46,339 bases of DNA from Marivita sp. Lineage in GTDB: Bacteria > Pseudomonadota > Alphaproteobacteria > Rhodobacterales > Rhodobacteraceae. The notes under the pieces are model-generated. The model searched no databases. It was not told the DNA's origin and saw only the letters and a list, made by a program, of their open reading frames with translations. The position numbers were made by a program, and so were the translations under genes. Numbering within the stretch: position 1 is the stretch's first letter; each line of letters opens with the position of its first letter. Location of the stretch: NCBI RefSeq assembly GCF_022763305.1, contig NZ_JALEGT010000066.1, forward strand, positions 1 to 46,339, written 5' to 3'. Below, one piece after another: positions 39,020 to 46,339 of this stretch.

Positions 39020-39396
39020 GGCGCCCTCCGTCATCTGTGGTCCTGAATCGGTACACGTGCGAGGGGCGGTTTTCCGTCGGTTGCGGCGAAAATTTCTGCG
39101 GGTTCATGTCCTGGGCCGGCGTCCACATGCGCGGGTGCCCAAAATCAAAACCCTGCGCCGCGTTGACACGCAGCGCAGGGCCACCCTGTCTCACATTCAC
39201 CGAATTACCATTTCAGCGACAGGGTATGTGAACGGGTCCGATCGTCATGGAACGGGTCGCCATGTCAGCACCGGCAGACCATTTCGAAGACAAGAGACCG
39301 ACTCTGACACAAATTATGCACTGGACCCTTAGCAGATCAGACCCCATCTTTCCACTGTAAAGATTTTTTCCGAAGCGAAATCCAGGGTGCGTCCGC
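39020..39396. other. Intergenic region with an unassigned minus-strand terminator
   Basis: A 377-base gap between divergent genes, encoding no protein I can defend. It contains promoters for the MsrQ-like gene and the TetR gene, neither clear, plus the minus-strand terminator at 39151-39180. The stretch between 39181 and 39396 would be the transcript that this terminator ends. Confidence 0.5.
39151..39180 (-). terminator. Rho-independent terminator with no known gene feeding it
   Basis: A 13-bp stem with one mismatch (39151-39163 with 39168-39180), 4-base loop, followed on the minus strand by TTTTGATTTT. It is oriented to stop leftward transcription entering from 39181 or beyond, where no leftward gene is recognised. 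Confidence 0.75.
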
Positions 39397-40014
39397 ATGA
39401 CGGTCGATGGCAAATCGACAACCTACCACCACGGTGATCTGCGCCGGGCCATTCTCGATGCCGGAGAAGAGGAATTGGCCGCGCGCGGTGTCGCCGGGTT
39501 TTCGCTGCGCAGGGTCGCGGCCCGTGTCGGCGTCAGCCACACCGCACCGGCGCATCATTTCGGCGATGCCTCGGGGCTGATCGAAGCACTGGCAGAGCGC
39601 GGCTTTCTGCGACTGGTGGCCTGCATGCAGGACCGACAGGCCCGCGCGATCCAGACGCCTTATGAACGGCTCATCGCGACTGGGCAGGGCTATCTGGATT
39701 TCGCGCTGTCCGAACCGGCCATGTTCCGCCTGATCTTCGGGCTCTCGGATACGCCGAAAGAAGGATCGGCGCTGCAGGCGGCGGCCCTGTCGGCGTTCCT
39801 TGTTCTGGCCCGCGCGGTCGGAGAGTTCCGCGGGCAGGATCCGATGCAGTCTGCCGAGGGCCGGATTGAGGTTCTGGCCTGCTGGACCCGCGCCCATGGC
39901 ATGGCCGACCTGATCCTGTCGGGGTATATCGACCTTCCGGACGGTGACCCAGCCGAACGTGATGCGTTCTTCCGCAACTTGCTGGCCGCTGATCTGTCCC
40001 CCCGCGACACCTGA
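39397..40014 (+). CDS. TetR/AcrR family transcriptional regulator (WHG domain)
   Basis: A 205-residue TetR-type repressor. The DNA-binding helix-turn-helix is RRAILDAGEEELAARGVAGF then RRVAARVGVSHTAPAHHFGD. The C-terminal ligand domain begins near residue 80 and fits the TetR-WHG type. It stands alone on the plus strand, 16 bases from the convergent membrane-protein gene, so its target may be the leftward operon that ends there or its own promoter. Confidence 0.9.
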   Translation: MTVDGKSTTYHHGDLRRAILDAGEEELAARGVAGFSLRRVAARVGVSHTAPAHHFGDASGLIEALAERGFLRLVACMQDRQARAIQTPYERLIATGQGYLDFALSEPAMFRLIFGLSDTPKEGSALQAAALSAFLVLARAVGEFRGQDPMQSAEGRIEVLACWTRAHGMADLILSGYIDLPDGDPAERDAFFRNLLAADLSPRDT

Positions 40015-40030
40015 CGAGGTGCGCTGGTCG

Positions 40031-40693
40031 TCAGCTCCGGCGCGGTGCGCGGACCAGATGCAGGCCGATCAGCAGAAACCATGCGAGGGCGCCAAGGCCA
40101 AAGATCGCCCCGGCGGTGTCACCCATGGGCGGAGCAAGCGTGGCCAGACCTGCAAGGCCGGTGCAGATGCCAACCGCGTTGGTCACGACAGGAATGGTCC
40201 GGGTCGTCTGCCCGGCGAGGCTGACGCACAGACACCAAGCGCCACCGGCAATCTCGTTGCCCCCGCCAAGGCCCAGTTCGACCGCATGCAGGACCGTCCA
40301 GATCCCGACGGCGCCTTCGGGGTCGGAGGGGAAGACCGTCAGCACCCGCTCGATTGCTACATTGGCGATCATCCCGGCCCCCAGAACCAGCGTGGCCCAG
40401 ATCAGGCCAAGCGCCCGGCTGAGTTCGGCCCATGCCGATGAGCCGCGCTGCACCAGCGAGGCGAGCGCCACGACCAGACAGGCGAGCGCAAGCGCGTTGA
40501 CGATGTAGATCGTCGTGTTCCAGAAGATCAGGAGGCCGGGGGACGCATTGATGAAGGCGACGACAGCCGCGATGTCGATCTCTTTTGTGCCATAGCCGAG
40601 AGGCGCAAGAACGGTCACGAGAAGGGCAAACCCGATACCGTAGGTCGCTGCGCAGGCCCACGCGGCCAGACCGCCTGTTCGTATGAGGGTCAT
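40031..40693 (-). CDS. Multi-pass membrane protein of unknown function
   Basis: A 220-residue protein with about six membrane helices; the central segment WNTTIYIVNALALACLVVAL and the AGMIANVAIERVL turn suggest a DUF4386-like protein, but I am not sure. ATG 40693 overlaps the stop of the upstream NAD(P)-binding gene by 4 bases (ATGA), and the longer frame from 40753 lies inside that gene. It is the last gene of a leftward operon with that protein, a 58-residue membrane protein and a lipoprotein. Confidence 0.65.
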   Translation of the reverse strand: MTLIRTGGLAAWACAATYGIGFALLVTVLAPLGYGTKEIDIAAVVAFINASPGLLIFWNTTIYIVNALALACLVVALASLVQRGSSAWAELSRALGLIWATLVLGAGMIANVAIERVLTVFPSDPEGAVGIWTVLHAVELGLGGGNEIAGGAWCLCVSLAGQTTRTIPVVTNAVGICTGLAGLATLAPPMGDTAGAIFGLGALAWFLLIGLHLVRAPRRS

Positions 40694-41556
40694 GACTGAC
40701 CTCCGTTGTTGCGGGCCATGGCGCTGTCCTGAAATGACCGAGCCAGTCGACATGTGCCGAAAGCCGTGCCCACCATGTCCATGGCACAGGCCGTCAGGAA
40801 GAACTGCAGTGGACCGTGAACCCTTTGCGGTGTGACGCGCGGCAGGACGGCGAGGGCGATTTTGCGCAGGACGTCCGGCACATGGGTGATCCGTGGCGCC
40901 CGGTCGAGCGTGGCAAAGGCCAATTCGGCCAGCTCTGTCTGCGAAAAGGTCTCTGGTCCGCCCGCATCGACCCAGTCTGTTCCATGTTCGGTCGCATCCG
41001 CCACCACCTTGGCCAGGTCCGCCCCGTGGATCGGATTGATCCGGGCTGACCCGTCACCAAAGAGCCAGACCCGGCCTGACCTGGCCATATCGAGGATCTC
41101 TCCCATATCCGAGAAATATCCCGACGGTGCGATCACCGTGGAGGCAAGGCGCGAGGCTTGGAGCGCATCGACGAACTGGGCCTTGGCGGCAACCAAGGGC
41201 ACGTGCCGCATCGCGTCGGCATTGAGCACATGCACATAGGCGAAGCGGGACACACCGGCGCGTTCCGCTTCGCGCAGCAGGTTCAGATTGGCCTGGTAGT
41301 CAACGTCGCGGTAGCTCAAGCCGTCGGTTTGTCGCGTGATCCCGAGCGCCGAGACCACGAGATCGGCACCCTGCATCACACCGTTCAGGCTCTCGGGCTG
41401 GGTGGCCTGCGCCTCGATCACGCTGTCGGCGTCAAGCGCGCCGCACCGATGCGCGTCACGCACCAATGCGGTCACGTACCACCCCCGGCGTTGAAATTCG
41501 GCACAGAGATAGCGGCCCAGATAGCCGGTCGCGCCTGCGATGAATACGGTTTTCAT
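40690..41556 (-). CDS. NAD(P)-binding SDR family protein
   Basis: A 288-residue atypical short-chain dehydrogenase with the N-terminal cofactor site MKTVFIAGATGYLGRYLCAE (GxxGxxG) and SALGITRQTDGLSYRDVDYQ in the middle. The classic YxxxK catalytic pair is not evident, so it may be a NmrA-like redox sensor or reductase. The C-terminal hydrophobic region (FLTACAMDMVGTAFG) could touch the membrane, in keeping with the membrane-protein gene that it overlaps by 4 bases. ATG 41556 is 12 bases after the preceding gene. Confidence 0.8.
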   Translation of the reverse strand: MKTVFIAGATGYLGRYLCAEFQRRGWYVTALVRDAHRCGALDADSVIEAQATQPESLNGVMQGADLVVSALGITRQTDGLSYRDVDYQANLNLLREAERAGVSRFAYVHVLNADAMRHVPLVAAKAQFVDALQASRLASTVIAPSGYFSDMGEILDMARSGRVWLFGDGSARINPIHGADLAKVVADATEHGTDWVDAGGPETFSQTELAELAFATLDRAPRITHVPDVLRKIALAVLPRVTPQRVHGPLQFFLTACAMDMVGTAFGTCRLARSFQDSAMARNNGGQS

Positions 41557-41568
41557 TGGGGGCTCCCT

Positions 41569-41745
41569 TCAGGATGTGACAAGTCCGATCACCGCAGCGC
41601 CAGCTGTCAGCAGAACAGTGGCGCACAGCAGACCGTGCTGCGCGGGCGACGGTTGGGGACGGCGGGGCCGCTCTGCCGATGCGCCGGTCAGCAGATCGTG
41701 CAGCGCGTCGAAGCGGTGGCGGCGGAGGGTGATCAGGTCAGGCAT
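41569..41745 (-). CDS. Small C-terminally anchored membrane protein
   Basis: A 58-residue protein: a basic, proline-rich soluble part (MPDLITLRRHRFDALHDLLT then RPRRPQPSP) and a C-terminal membrane helix (about residues 38-56, ending VIGLVTS). ATG 41745 follows aaggag with 5-base spacing. The much longer frame that contains it runs antisense-like through the lipoprotein gene and is not used. Family unknown; it belongs to the operon 42133-40031. Confidence 0.6.
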   Translation of the reverse strand: MPDLITLRRHRFDALHDLLTGASAERPRRPQPSPAQHGLLCATVLLTAGAAVIGLVTS

Positions 41746-41767
41746 GGGGGTCTCCTTCCGTCCGGGA

Positions 41768-42133
41768 TCAACCGACGACCCGGTGGCCACGGCCGCGCAG
41801 ACAGCTGAGAACGATGGCTGCGCGCCGCTCCGACACGTCAACCGCGCTGGCCACACCGCCGGCCAACGCACCGGCCACCGCGCCACCCAGCGCATCGCCA
41901 TCGTCGTCCCAGTGGCCAAGCACTGCGCCAGCCCCGGCGCCAAGGGCCGCAGCCCCAAGGGTTTCTTGGTCGAACTGCCGCTGATTGCGCGCCAGCGCCC
42001 GGCACTCGGCCAAATCGGCGTCGTAGCTCGCAGAGGGCGGTCCGTCGAGGATGGGGGTGACCTGTGCGCCGGTATCGGCACAGGCCGACATCAGGGTGAC
42101 AGCGCCAAGCGTGATCAGGGAAACGGGTTTCAT
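41768..42133 (-). CDS. Glycine-zipper lipoprotein
   Basis: A 121-residue lipoprotein: signal MKPVSLITLGAVTLMSAC with lipobox M-S-A-C, so likely lipid-anchored. The centre is a glycine-zipper-type hydrophobic segment (AALGAGAGAVLGHW then DALGGAVAGALAGGVASAV), the pattern of SlyB/OmpA-like envelope proteins. The C-terminus is RGRGHRVVG with one Cys (SCLRG). ATG 42133 was chosen because the signal starts there. First gene of the leftward operon. Confidence 0.78.
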   Translation of the reverse strand: MKPVSLITLGAVTLMSACADTGAQVTPILDGPPSASYDADLAECRALARNQRQFDQETLGAAALGAGAGAVLGHWDDDGDALGGAVAGALAGGVASAVDVSERRAAIVLSCLRGRGHRVVG

Positions 42134-42247
42134 CTCTTTTGTCCTTTGCATCGGTTGTGATGCGGGGGACATACGCCTGCATCCGACGCCCGGGGATGAC
42201 CGCAGGTGTCAATCCGTTGACATCTGGTGCCAGAATGATGCCAGCGG

Positions 42248-43273
42248 TCAGGCCGCGCTTTCCCGAAACGCGCTGGGGCTTTGTCCGGTCCAGCGTTTGA
42301 ACGCCCGGACAAAGGACGAGGCTTCGGAAAATCCAAGCAGGTATGCGGTTTCGTTCACCGACACCTTGCGCGCGGTCAGATAATCCCGCGCCATGCGCTG
42401 GCGCAGATCGTCATGCAGTTCGGCAAAGGTCACGCCTTCCTCGCGCAGGCGCCGGTAGAGCGTCTGGCGACTCATCCCGAGATCGCGGGCCACCTTGTCC
42501 ATGGACAGGGTGCCTTCATGCAGATCGGGCAGGATGTGCGCCTCGATCCGCGCGCGCAGAGAATCGCGCGTGGCCAGTTCCTGCAAGAGCGTGTCCGCAT
42601 GCCGGGTGAACACGCCGAACACATAGGCATTGCCGGGTTCGAACGCGGTCTTGTCGGACAGCCAGACGGGGTCGATACGCAGGGCGTTGCGCGTCGCGTT
42701 GAAGGTCACGGGAACCCGGAAAAGTTCGGGGTAGTCGTCCACGTGAGGCGGCGGCGCGTAGGTCACCTGCATTTCAAGCTCGAACGTCTGGTCAGGGAAG
42801 GAGCGCCGGAATTCGCTGATGAACCGCGCAAAAGACGCCTCGATCCCGATATAGTCCGGGCCCGCGACAGGCAGGTGATCGACGATCCAGACCTCTCCCC
42901 GCTCCTGAACAAGTGCGAACCGGTCGCGGCCTGCCAGCGCGTCATTGTCCGCCATGAGCCGCAGGTATCGGTTCAGCTGGTCGATGGAATGGGGCAGGGA
43001 CGCGGAGTGATGGACGATCTGACCAACAACCGAGATCGTTTCAAGCCGCGATGTGAGCGTATGCCGCAAGAGCAGCGCGGTGTCCCCGGTGGCCGCCATC
43101 GCGGCCGCGATCAACGCCTGGTAGGCCGCGACAGGGATGCGATTGTCCTGATCCGCGAGCGCCGCCACATCCAGCCCGGCCGCGTCCAGCAGGACGCGCC
43201 TGTCTGCGCCGCGCGATACCGCGTAGTCCAGAAGCGCCGAGGCGAAGCCCGCCGCCATCATCGGTTCCGACAT
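42248..43273 (-). CDS. AraC family transcriptional regulator
   Basis: A 341-residue regulator of the arabinose-binding-domain (OruR/PqrA-like) AraC group: a long N-terminal ligand domain (residues 1-230) and a C-terminal double helix-turn-helix (MDKVARDLGMSRQTLYRRLR and ETAYLLGFSEASSFVRAFKR, then WTGQSPSAFR). It lies upstream of the lipoprotein operon in the same direction (114-base gap), which suggests regulation of that operon. Ligand unknown. Confidence 0.92.
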   Translation of the reverse strand: MSEPMMAAGFASALLDYAVSRGADRRVLLDAAGLDVAALADQDNRIPVAAYQALIAAAMAATGDTALLLRHTLTSRLETISVVGQIVHHSASLPHSIDQLNRYLRLMADNDALAGRDRFALVQERGEVWIVDHLPVAGPDYIGIEASFARFISEFRRSFPDQTFELEMQVTYAPPPHVDDYPELFRVPVTFNATRNALRIDPVWLSDKTAFEPGNAYVFGVFTRHADTLLQELATRDSLRARIEAHILPDLHEGTLSMDKVARDLGMSRQTLYRRLREEGVTFAELHDDLRQRMARDYLTARKVSVNETAYLLGFSEASSFVRAFKRWTGQSPSAFRESAA

Positions 43274-43332
43274 GGTCCGGTTTCACTTGTTGGTCCCCGC
43301 CCACCTTAGGCCAGGGGTTGCAGGAAACGGAA

Positions 43333-43360
43333 GCCCCCACGCCCAAACCGGGGCGGGGGC
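43333..43360 (-). terminator. Terminator-like hairpin downstream of the MCP-like gene
   Basis: A GC-rich stem of two 5-bp halves separated by a 2-base bulge (43333-43344 with 43351-43360) and a 6-base loop, just after the chemotaxis gene's end (43373). The minus-strand flank is only weakly T-rich, so confidence is moderate. Confidence 0.45.
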
Positions 43361-43372
43361 CATGAGACCGGG

Positions 43373-45097
43373 TCAGAAGAAGATATCGTCGAGCGACTCT
43401 GTGCTATCAGGTGTCGTCTCGGCGACGGTCGGCTCGGGTGTTTTCGCTTCCTTGGCGCCCTCGGGTGGCAGGATCACGCTGCGGTGGATGTCGCGTTCGC
43501 GCTCCATCGTGTAGATCCTGAAGGCCTCCGACGCGATGCCGTCGATCTTGCCCGGGAAGCCGGTATCGCCAAGATCATTGGCAAACATGCGCGCGGTCTT
43601 CTCGATCAGATGTGCATGTTCCGACACCGGAGCCAGCCATCCGCGGGATTCGTCGAGCTTAGTGCGGATCGACGCCACGACATCGCCGCTGCGATAAGCG
43701 GCCTCGCCGATCTGCTTCACACCTTCAGAGAGCTGCCGCACCGCGCCCTCGGGCAAGGCGTTGGCCCACTCGCATGCGGCTTCCAGAAGAGCGATGGTCT
43801 GGCTGGCGAGGTCCATCATTTCGGTCAGGTCGGATTTCACGACGGGCAGTCCGGCAGAGGCATCGCCCGCAAGCTGCTGAAGCTGACCCGCGATCTCGCG
43901 CAGCGCCAGACCGCGCCGTCCCAGACGGGCGCAGGCGATGACCGCATTGATGCCGATCATCCGCATGCGCGCCTCAAAGGACTCCCCTGCAGCGATCACG
44001 CTGGTCAGAGCCTCGAATTCCCGAGAAAGGGAGCGCGCAAAATCCATCAACTGGCCTTGCGTCGTCACCGCCTGTGCGATCCTGTTCTCGATCTCTTCGA
44101 GCCCGTCCATCAGGCGGCGCGATCCGTTGCGCTTTTCGAAGATGCCGAGGTGGTCCCGGATGAGGGTCAGAATGCCCTCCTGCAGGGCGGTCGATCCGTC
44201 GCGGACCGCGTCCACCCCAGCGACATGCAGATCGGCGATATCCTGCATCTGGTGGGCTGCCAATGCGGTCAGGGCGTCGGCTTCGTCATGAGCGTCGGGA
44301 ATGCGCTCGAGGATGAAAAGCACGTGCTCGAGGCGCTGGCGCGTCGTGTCCCCGATCTGCAGGCCCGATACCGCTGTTGCCGATGCGGACATCAGCGCGC
44401 GTGACCGGTCGGCGATTTCGGCGCTGGCCGAACCGAGCGACTGGATGTGGCTTTCGAAGGTCGCAAGATTGCGGTTGAGCGTAGCCACCGGACCGGAAAG
44501 GCTGGAGGTCAGGAGATCCCCCAGAGACCGGGCGCGGTCGAGCGCATCGCTGCTGCCGCTCTTGATGCGCTGCATCGCCTCGTCCAACCCGCCAAGAATG
44601 CTGCCCAGCTCGGCAACAAGGTGGGTCGCATCCTCGGTGAACCCGGTCAGGTTCGAGCCGGAATCTTCGGGACCGATCGGGATCGCCGCGACGGTGATCC
44701 GTGCGTTCAGAACCACGATGTTCATCATCTTCAGGATGCCGCGCAATTCGCGAACCTGCGCATCGACGCCGCGGGCGCGCTCCATCAGGGCCGACACAAG
44801 ATCCAGCGCCTTGAACACCTCGTCGGAGAGCGATCGCATCTCGCTGTCATGCCAATGTCCGTGCTGACGCAGATCGGACAATGTGCCGTTGGCGTTCATC
44901 TCGTCGAAGACCGCCAGCACGCCCCGGGTTTGTCCCAGCGCGTCCGACGTCGCCGCAAGGTGATCGCCCGCCGCGAGAAAGACCTCTTCGGTCTTCCGGC
45001 CGAGATCGGAAATCGCCCGCTCCCGGGATACAAGATCGTTGGCGGGTGCCGCGTGGAATGCGGTCTGCGCAGGTCGGTCGGTCCACAAGTCTTTCAT
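43373..45097 (-). CDS. Cytoplasmic methyl-accepting-chemotaxis-like coiled-coil protein
   Basis: A 574-residue protein of long amphipathic helices with no membrane segment. Its heptad-rich helices (for instance MRMIGINAVIACARLGRRGL and AHQMQDIADLHVAGVDAVRD) resemble chemoreceptor cytoplasmic domains, but the strict MCP hairpin tip (EIxxIVxxI..IAxQTNLLALN) is not seen, so it is a divergent relative. The acidic C-terminus DSTESLDDIFF resembles the CheY-binding tail of CheZ (VDDLLxxLGF type). ATG 45097 lies 4 bases after the cheB stop. It probably acts with CheB/CheY in a chemosensory system. Confidence 0.7.
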   Translation of the reverse strand: MKDLWTDRPAQTAFHAAPANDLVSRERAISDLGRKTEEVFLAAGDHLAATSDALGQTRGVLAVFDEMNANGTLSDLRQHGHWHDSEMRSLSDEVFKALDLVSALMERARGVDAQVRELRGILKMMNIVVLNARITVAAIPIGPEDSGSNLTGFTEDATHLVAELGSILGGLDEAMQRIKSGSSDALDRARSLGDLLTSSLSGPVATLNRNLATFESHIQSLGSASAEIADRSRALMSASATAVSGLQIGDTTRQRLEHVLFILERIPDAHDEADALTALAAHQMQDIADLHVAGVDAVRDGSTALQEGILTLIRDHLGIFEKRNGSRRLMDGLEEIENRIAQAVTTQGQLMDFARSLSREFEALTSVIAAGESFEARMRMIGINAVIACARLGRRGLALREIAGQLQQLAGDASAGLPVVKSDLTEMMDLASQTIALLEAACEWANALPEGAVRQLSEGVKQIGEAAYRSGDVVASIRTKLDESRGWLAPVSEHAHLIEKTARMFANDLGDTGFPGKIDGIASEAFRIYTMERERDIHRSVILPPEGAKEAKTPEPTVAETTPDSTESLDDIFF

Positions 45098-45101
45098 GCG
45101 A

Positions 45102-46199
45102 TCACCCAGCCTTGCGGGACTTGCCGTTGTACCAGCCCACGATTTCCGAGGACATCTCCGAGAGCGGTGCCACCTTGTCCACGACGCCCGCCTCGACAGC
45201 GGATCGCGGCATCCCGTAGACCACGCAGCTTTGCTCGTTCTGGGCGACGGTATAGCCGCCGCAATCGCGGATCTCGCCCAGACAGGTGGCGCCATCGTCG
45301 CCCATGCCGGTCAGGATCATCCCCATGGCGTTTTCACCTGCCGCCTGCGCGGCCGAGCGGAACAGCAAATCGACCGACGGGCGGTGCCGCGAGATATACG
45401 GTCCGTTCACGACCTCCGCCACGTAACCCCGTCCTTCGCGGTGGATGAGAAGATGCTGGTCGCCCGGCGCGATGACTGCGCAGCCGGGCAGCAGCAGATC
45501 GCCCGAAGTCGCTTCGATCACCTCGATCTGGCAGTTCCCGTTCAACCGTTTGGCAAGCGGTCCGGTGAATTCCGCGGGCATGTGCTGGACGATGGCGATG
45601 GGCGGCGAATTCGCCGGAAGCCCGGTCAGAACCTGTCGCAGCGCGTCCGGACCCCCGGTGGACGAGCCGATGACGACGAGCGGGGTCGGGCCAGCCTTGC
45701 GGACAGGCGGTTTCTTGGCGAGGATCTTGTCCGGACTGATGCGCGCATCGCTGCGTCCCTCATCGGTGTTGACGCCTCTCACGCTGGCGGTGTCGGTCCC
45801 GCCGACAGCGTTGCGAACGGCCTGCCCGATGCGCATCCCCGCCCGGTTCCGGGCCTCCGCCGTGGTGAGGTCGGGTTTGGCCAGCACTTCCGCCGCGCCA
45901 AGATCAAGCGCCTTCAATGCCGCCATGGAGCCTTTCTGGGAATGGCTCGAACAGACCACGACGGGCACGGGGCACTGGGACATGATCTTGCGCAGAAAGG
46001 TCAGGCCGTCCATGCGCGGCATCTCGATGTCGAGCAGGATCACGTCGGGAAGGTTGTCCCGCATCCGTTCCACGGCTGCGAACGGATCCTGTGCGGTCCC
46101 GAACAGGGTCAGGCCGGGATCGGCATTGATGATGGCGGAAAAGGCAGAGCGTACTGCCACGCTGTCATCGACGACAAGGACACTGATGGAACGTGTCAT
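45102..46199 (-). CDS. cheB: Chemotaxis response regulator protein-glutamate methylesterase CheB
   Basis: A 365-residue CheB. The receiver domain (residues 5-125) has acidic D11-D12, phosphoacceptor Asp57 (VILLDIEMPRMDGL) and a KP motif (AKPDLTTA). The C-terminal methylesterase domain has the catalytic serine in GSSTGGPDAL, histidine in VQHMPAEF, and aspartate in TGMGDDGA. It removes methyl groups from, or deamidates, receptors for adaptation. ATG 46199 begins the receiver domain; the longer frame continues into IS-proximal sequence and is rejected. The gene is oriented away from the IS element. Confidence 0.97.
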   Translation of the reverse strand: MTRSISVLVVDDSVAVRSAFSAIINADPGLTLFGTAQDPFAAVERMRDNLPDVILLDIEMPRMDGLTFLRKIMSQCPVPVVVCSSHSQKGSMAALKALDLGAAEVLAKPDLTTAEARNRAGMRIGQAVRNAVGGTDTASVRGVNTDEGRSDARISPDKILAKKPPVRKAGPTPLVVIGSSTGGPDALRQVLTGLPANSPPIAIVQHMPAEFTGPLAKRLNGNCQIEVIEATSGDLLLPGCAVIAPGDQHLLIHREGRGYVAEVVNGPYISRHRPSVDLLFRSAAQAAGENAMGMILTGMGDDGATCLGEIRDCGGYTVAQNEQSCVVYGMPRSAVEAGVVDKVAPLSEMSSEIVGWYNGKSRKAG

Positions 46200-46268
46200 G
46201 TTTAGGGTCAGGATGCATTGATTTCGGTTGCCCTGCCTGATCCACGGCTCCGAAAATGGAGCTGTGAC
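46200..46268. mobile_element. Probable left-end region of an IS5-type insertion sequence
   Basis: The 69 bases between the cheB start and the transposase start contain a short inverted repeat GCTCC(gaaaat)GGAGC (46247-46262) and should hold the terminal inverted repeat. The other end lies outside the window, so the exact boundary and target duplication cannot be fixed. Confidence 0.6.
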
Positions 46269-46339
46269 ATGAGCGATCTTTTTTGGCTGAGCGACGCGCA
46301 AATGGCGCGTTTGGAACCTTTCTTTCCGAAGCCGCACGG
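46269..46339 (+). CDS. IS5 family transposase, N-terminal part (cut by window edge)
   Basis: ATG 46269 opens a frame reading MSDLFWLSDAQMARLEPFFP then KPHG up to the window end. This is the very characteristic N-terminus of IS5 family (IS427-like group) transposases, often encoded by two frames joined by ribosomal frameshift. Only 23 codons are visible, so intactness is unknown. The element lies directly upstream of cheB, probably separating it from its original neighbours. Confidence 0.88.
   Translation, partial: MSDLFWLSDAQMARLEPFFPKPH

Noticed and set aside
39213-39413. 66-codon minus-strand frame near the orphan terminator as a gene
   Set aside because: It overlaps the TetR start, lacks a ribosome site at its first codon and shows no family; only a short internal leader-like frame remains conceivable.

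Overview
The window reads as a chromosomal segment of a GC-rich alphaproteobacterium, most likely Rhodobacterales (Roseobacter/Rhodobacter group). The reasons are the complete PhyR-NepR-EcfG general stress response core, which is confined to Alphaproteobacteria, many gene families typical of marine Rhodobacteraceae, HemP with small partners, and dense ATGA/GTGA gene overlaps. No rRNA, tRNA, CRISPR array or prophage was seen. The right edge cuts into an IS5-type element.

Layout. 0.3-4.0 kb: lipoprotein-release ABC genes (lolC/E, lolD), a DUF3047 secreted protein, a small DMT-type permease and a lipid-anchored monoheme cytochrome c. 4.0-17.5 kb: a general stress response island. phyR is divergent from nepR-ecfG. 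Around them lie small envelope and stress proteins (CsbD, DUF1328, DUF883-like, DUF2383, DUF3618, DUF4112, holin-like DUF1469, YihY/BrkB, PLD-like, host-attachment/baeRF) and an amidoligase-glutamine amidotransferase pair. I find nine sites matching the EcfG promoter GGAAC-N16/17-(C/G)GTT, placed directly upstream of the transcription units. This makes the island look like a physically clustered EcfG regulon. One promoter drives a tight seven-gene operon that ends in the amidoligase and C26-type amidotransferase genes. phyR and nepR are served by two perfect EcfG promoters lying on top of each other on opposite strands.

17.6-34.1 kb: oxidative catabolism and uptake. It contains a MocD/MocE-like desaturase plus Rieske ferredoxin, a VanA-like Rieske oxygenase, a LysR regulator divergent from a NicX/M29-like metalloenzyme, a complete polar amino acid-type ABC transporter, an aspartoacylase-like deacylase, an AhpD-fold protein lacking one active-site cysteine, and a GMC oxidoreductase. 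A second LysR regulator is divergent from a four-gene cassette: PF06684, alpha/beta hydrolase, luciferase-like flavoenzyme and aldehyde dehydrogenase. Together these suggest import and oxidative breakdown of nitrogen-containing (possibly N-heterocyclic or N-acylated) compounds. The substrate cannot be read from sequence.

34-46.3 kb: a GNAT gene, a three-gene iron-type operon with hemP, a tungstate ABC transporter (tupBCA), an MsrQ/ferric reductase-like membrane protein, a TetR regulator, an operon of a lipoprotein, small membrane proteins and an NAD(P)-binding protein, an AraC regulator, and a chemotaxis pair (cytoplasmic MCP-like coiled-coil protein and CheB). The IS5-type transposase start lies just upstream of cheB, so the insertion may have split a che cluster. 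Most annotated starts were moved inward from the longest reading frame, using Shine-Dalgarno placement and family N-termini.
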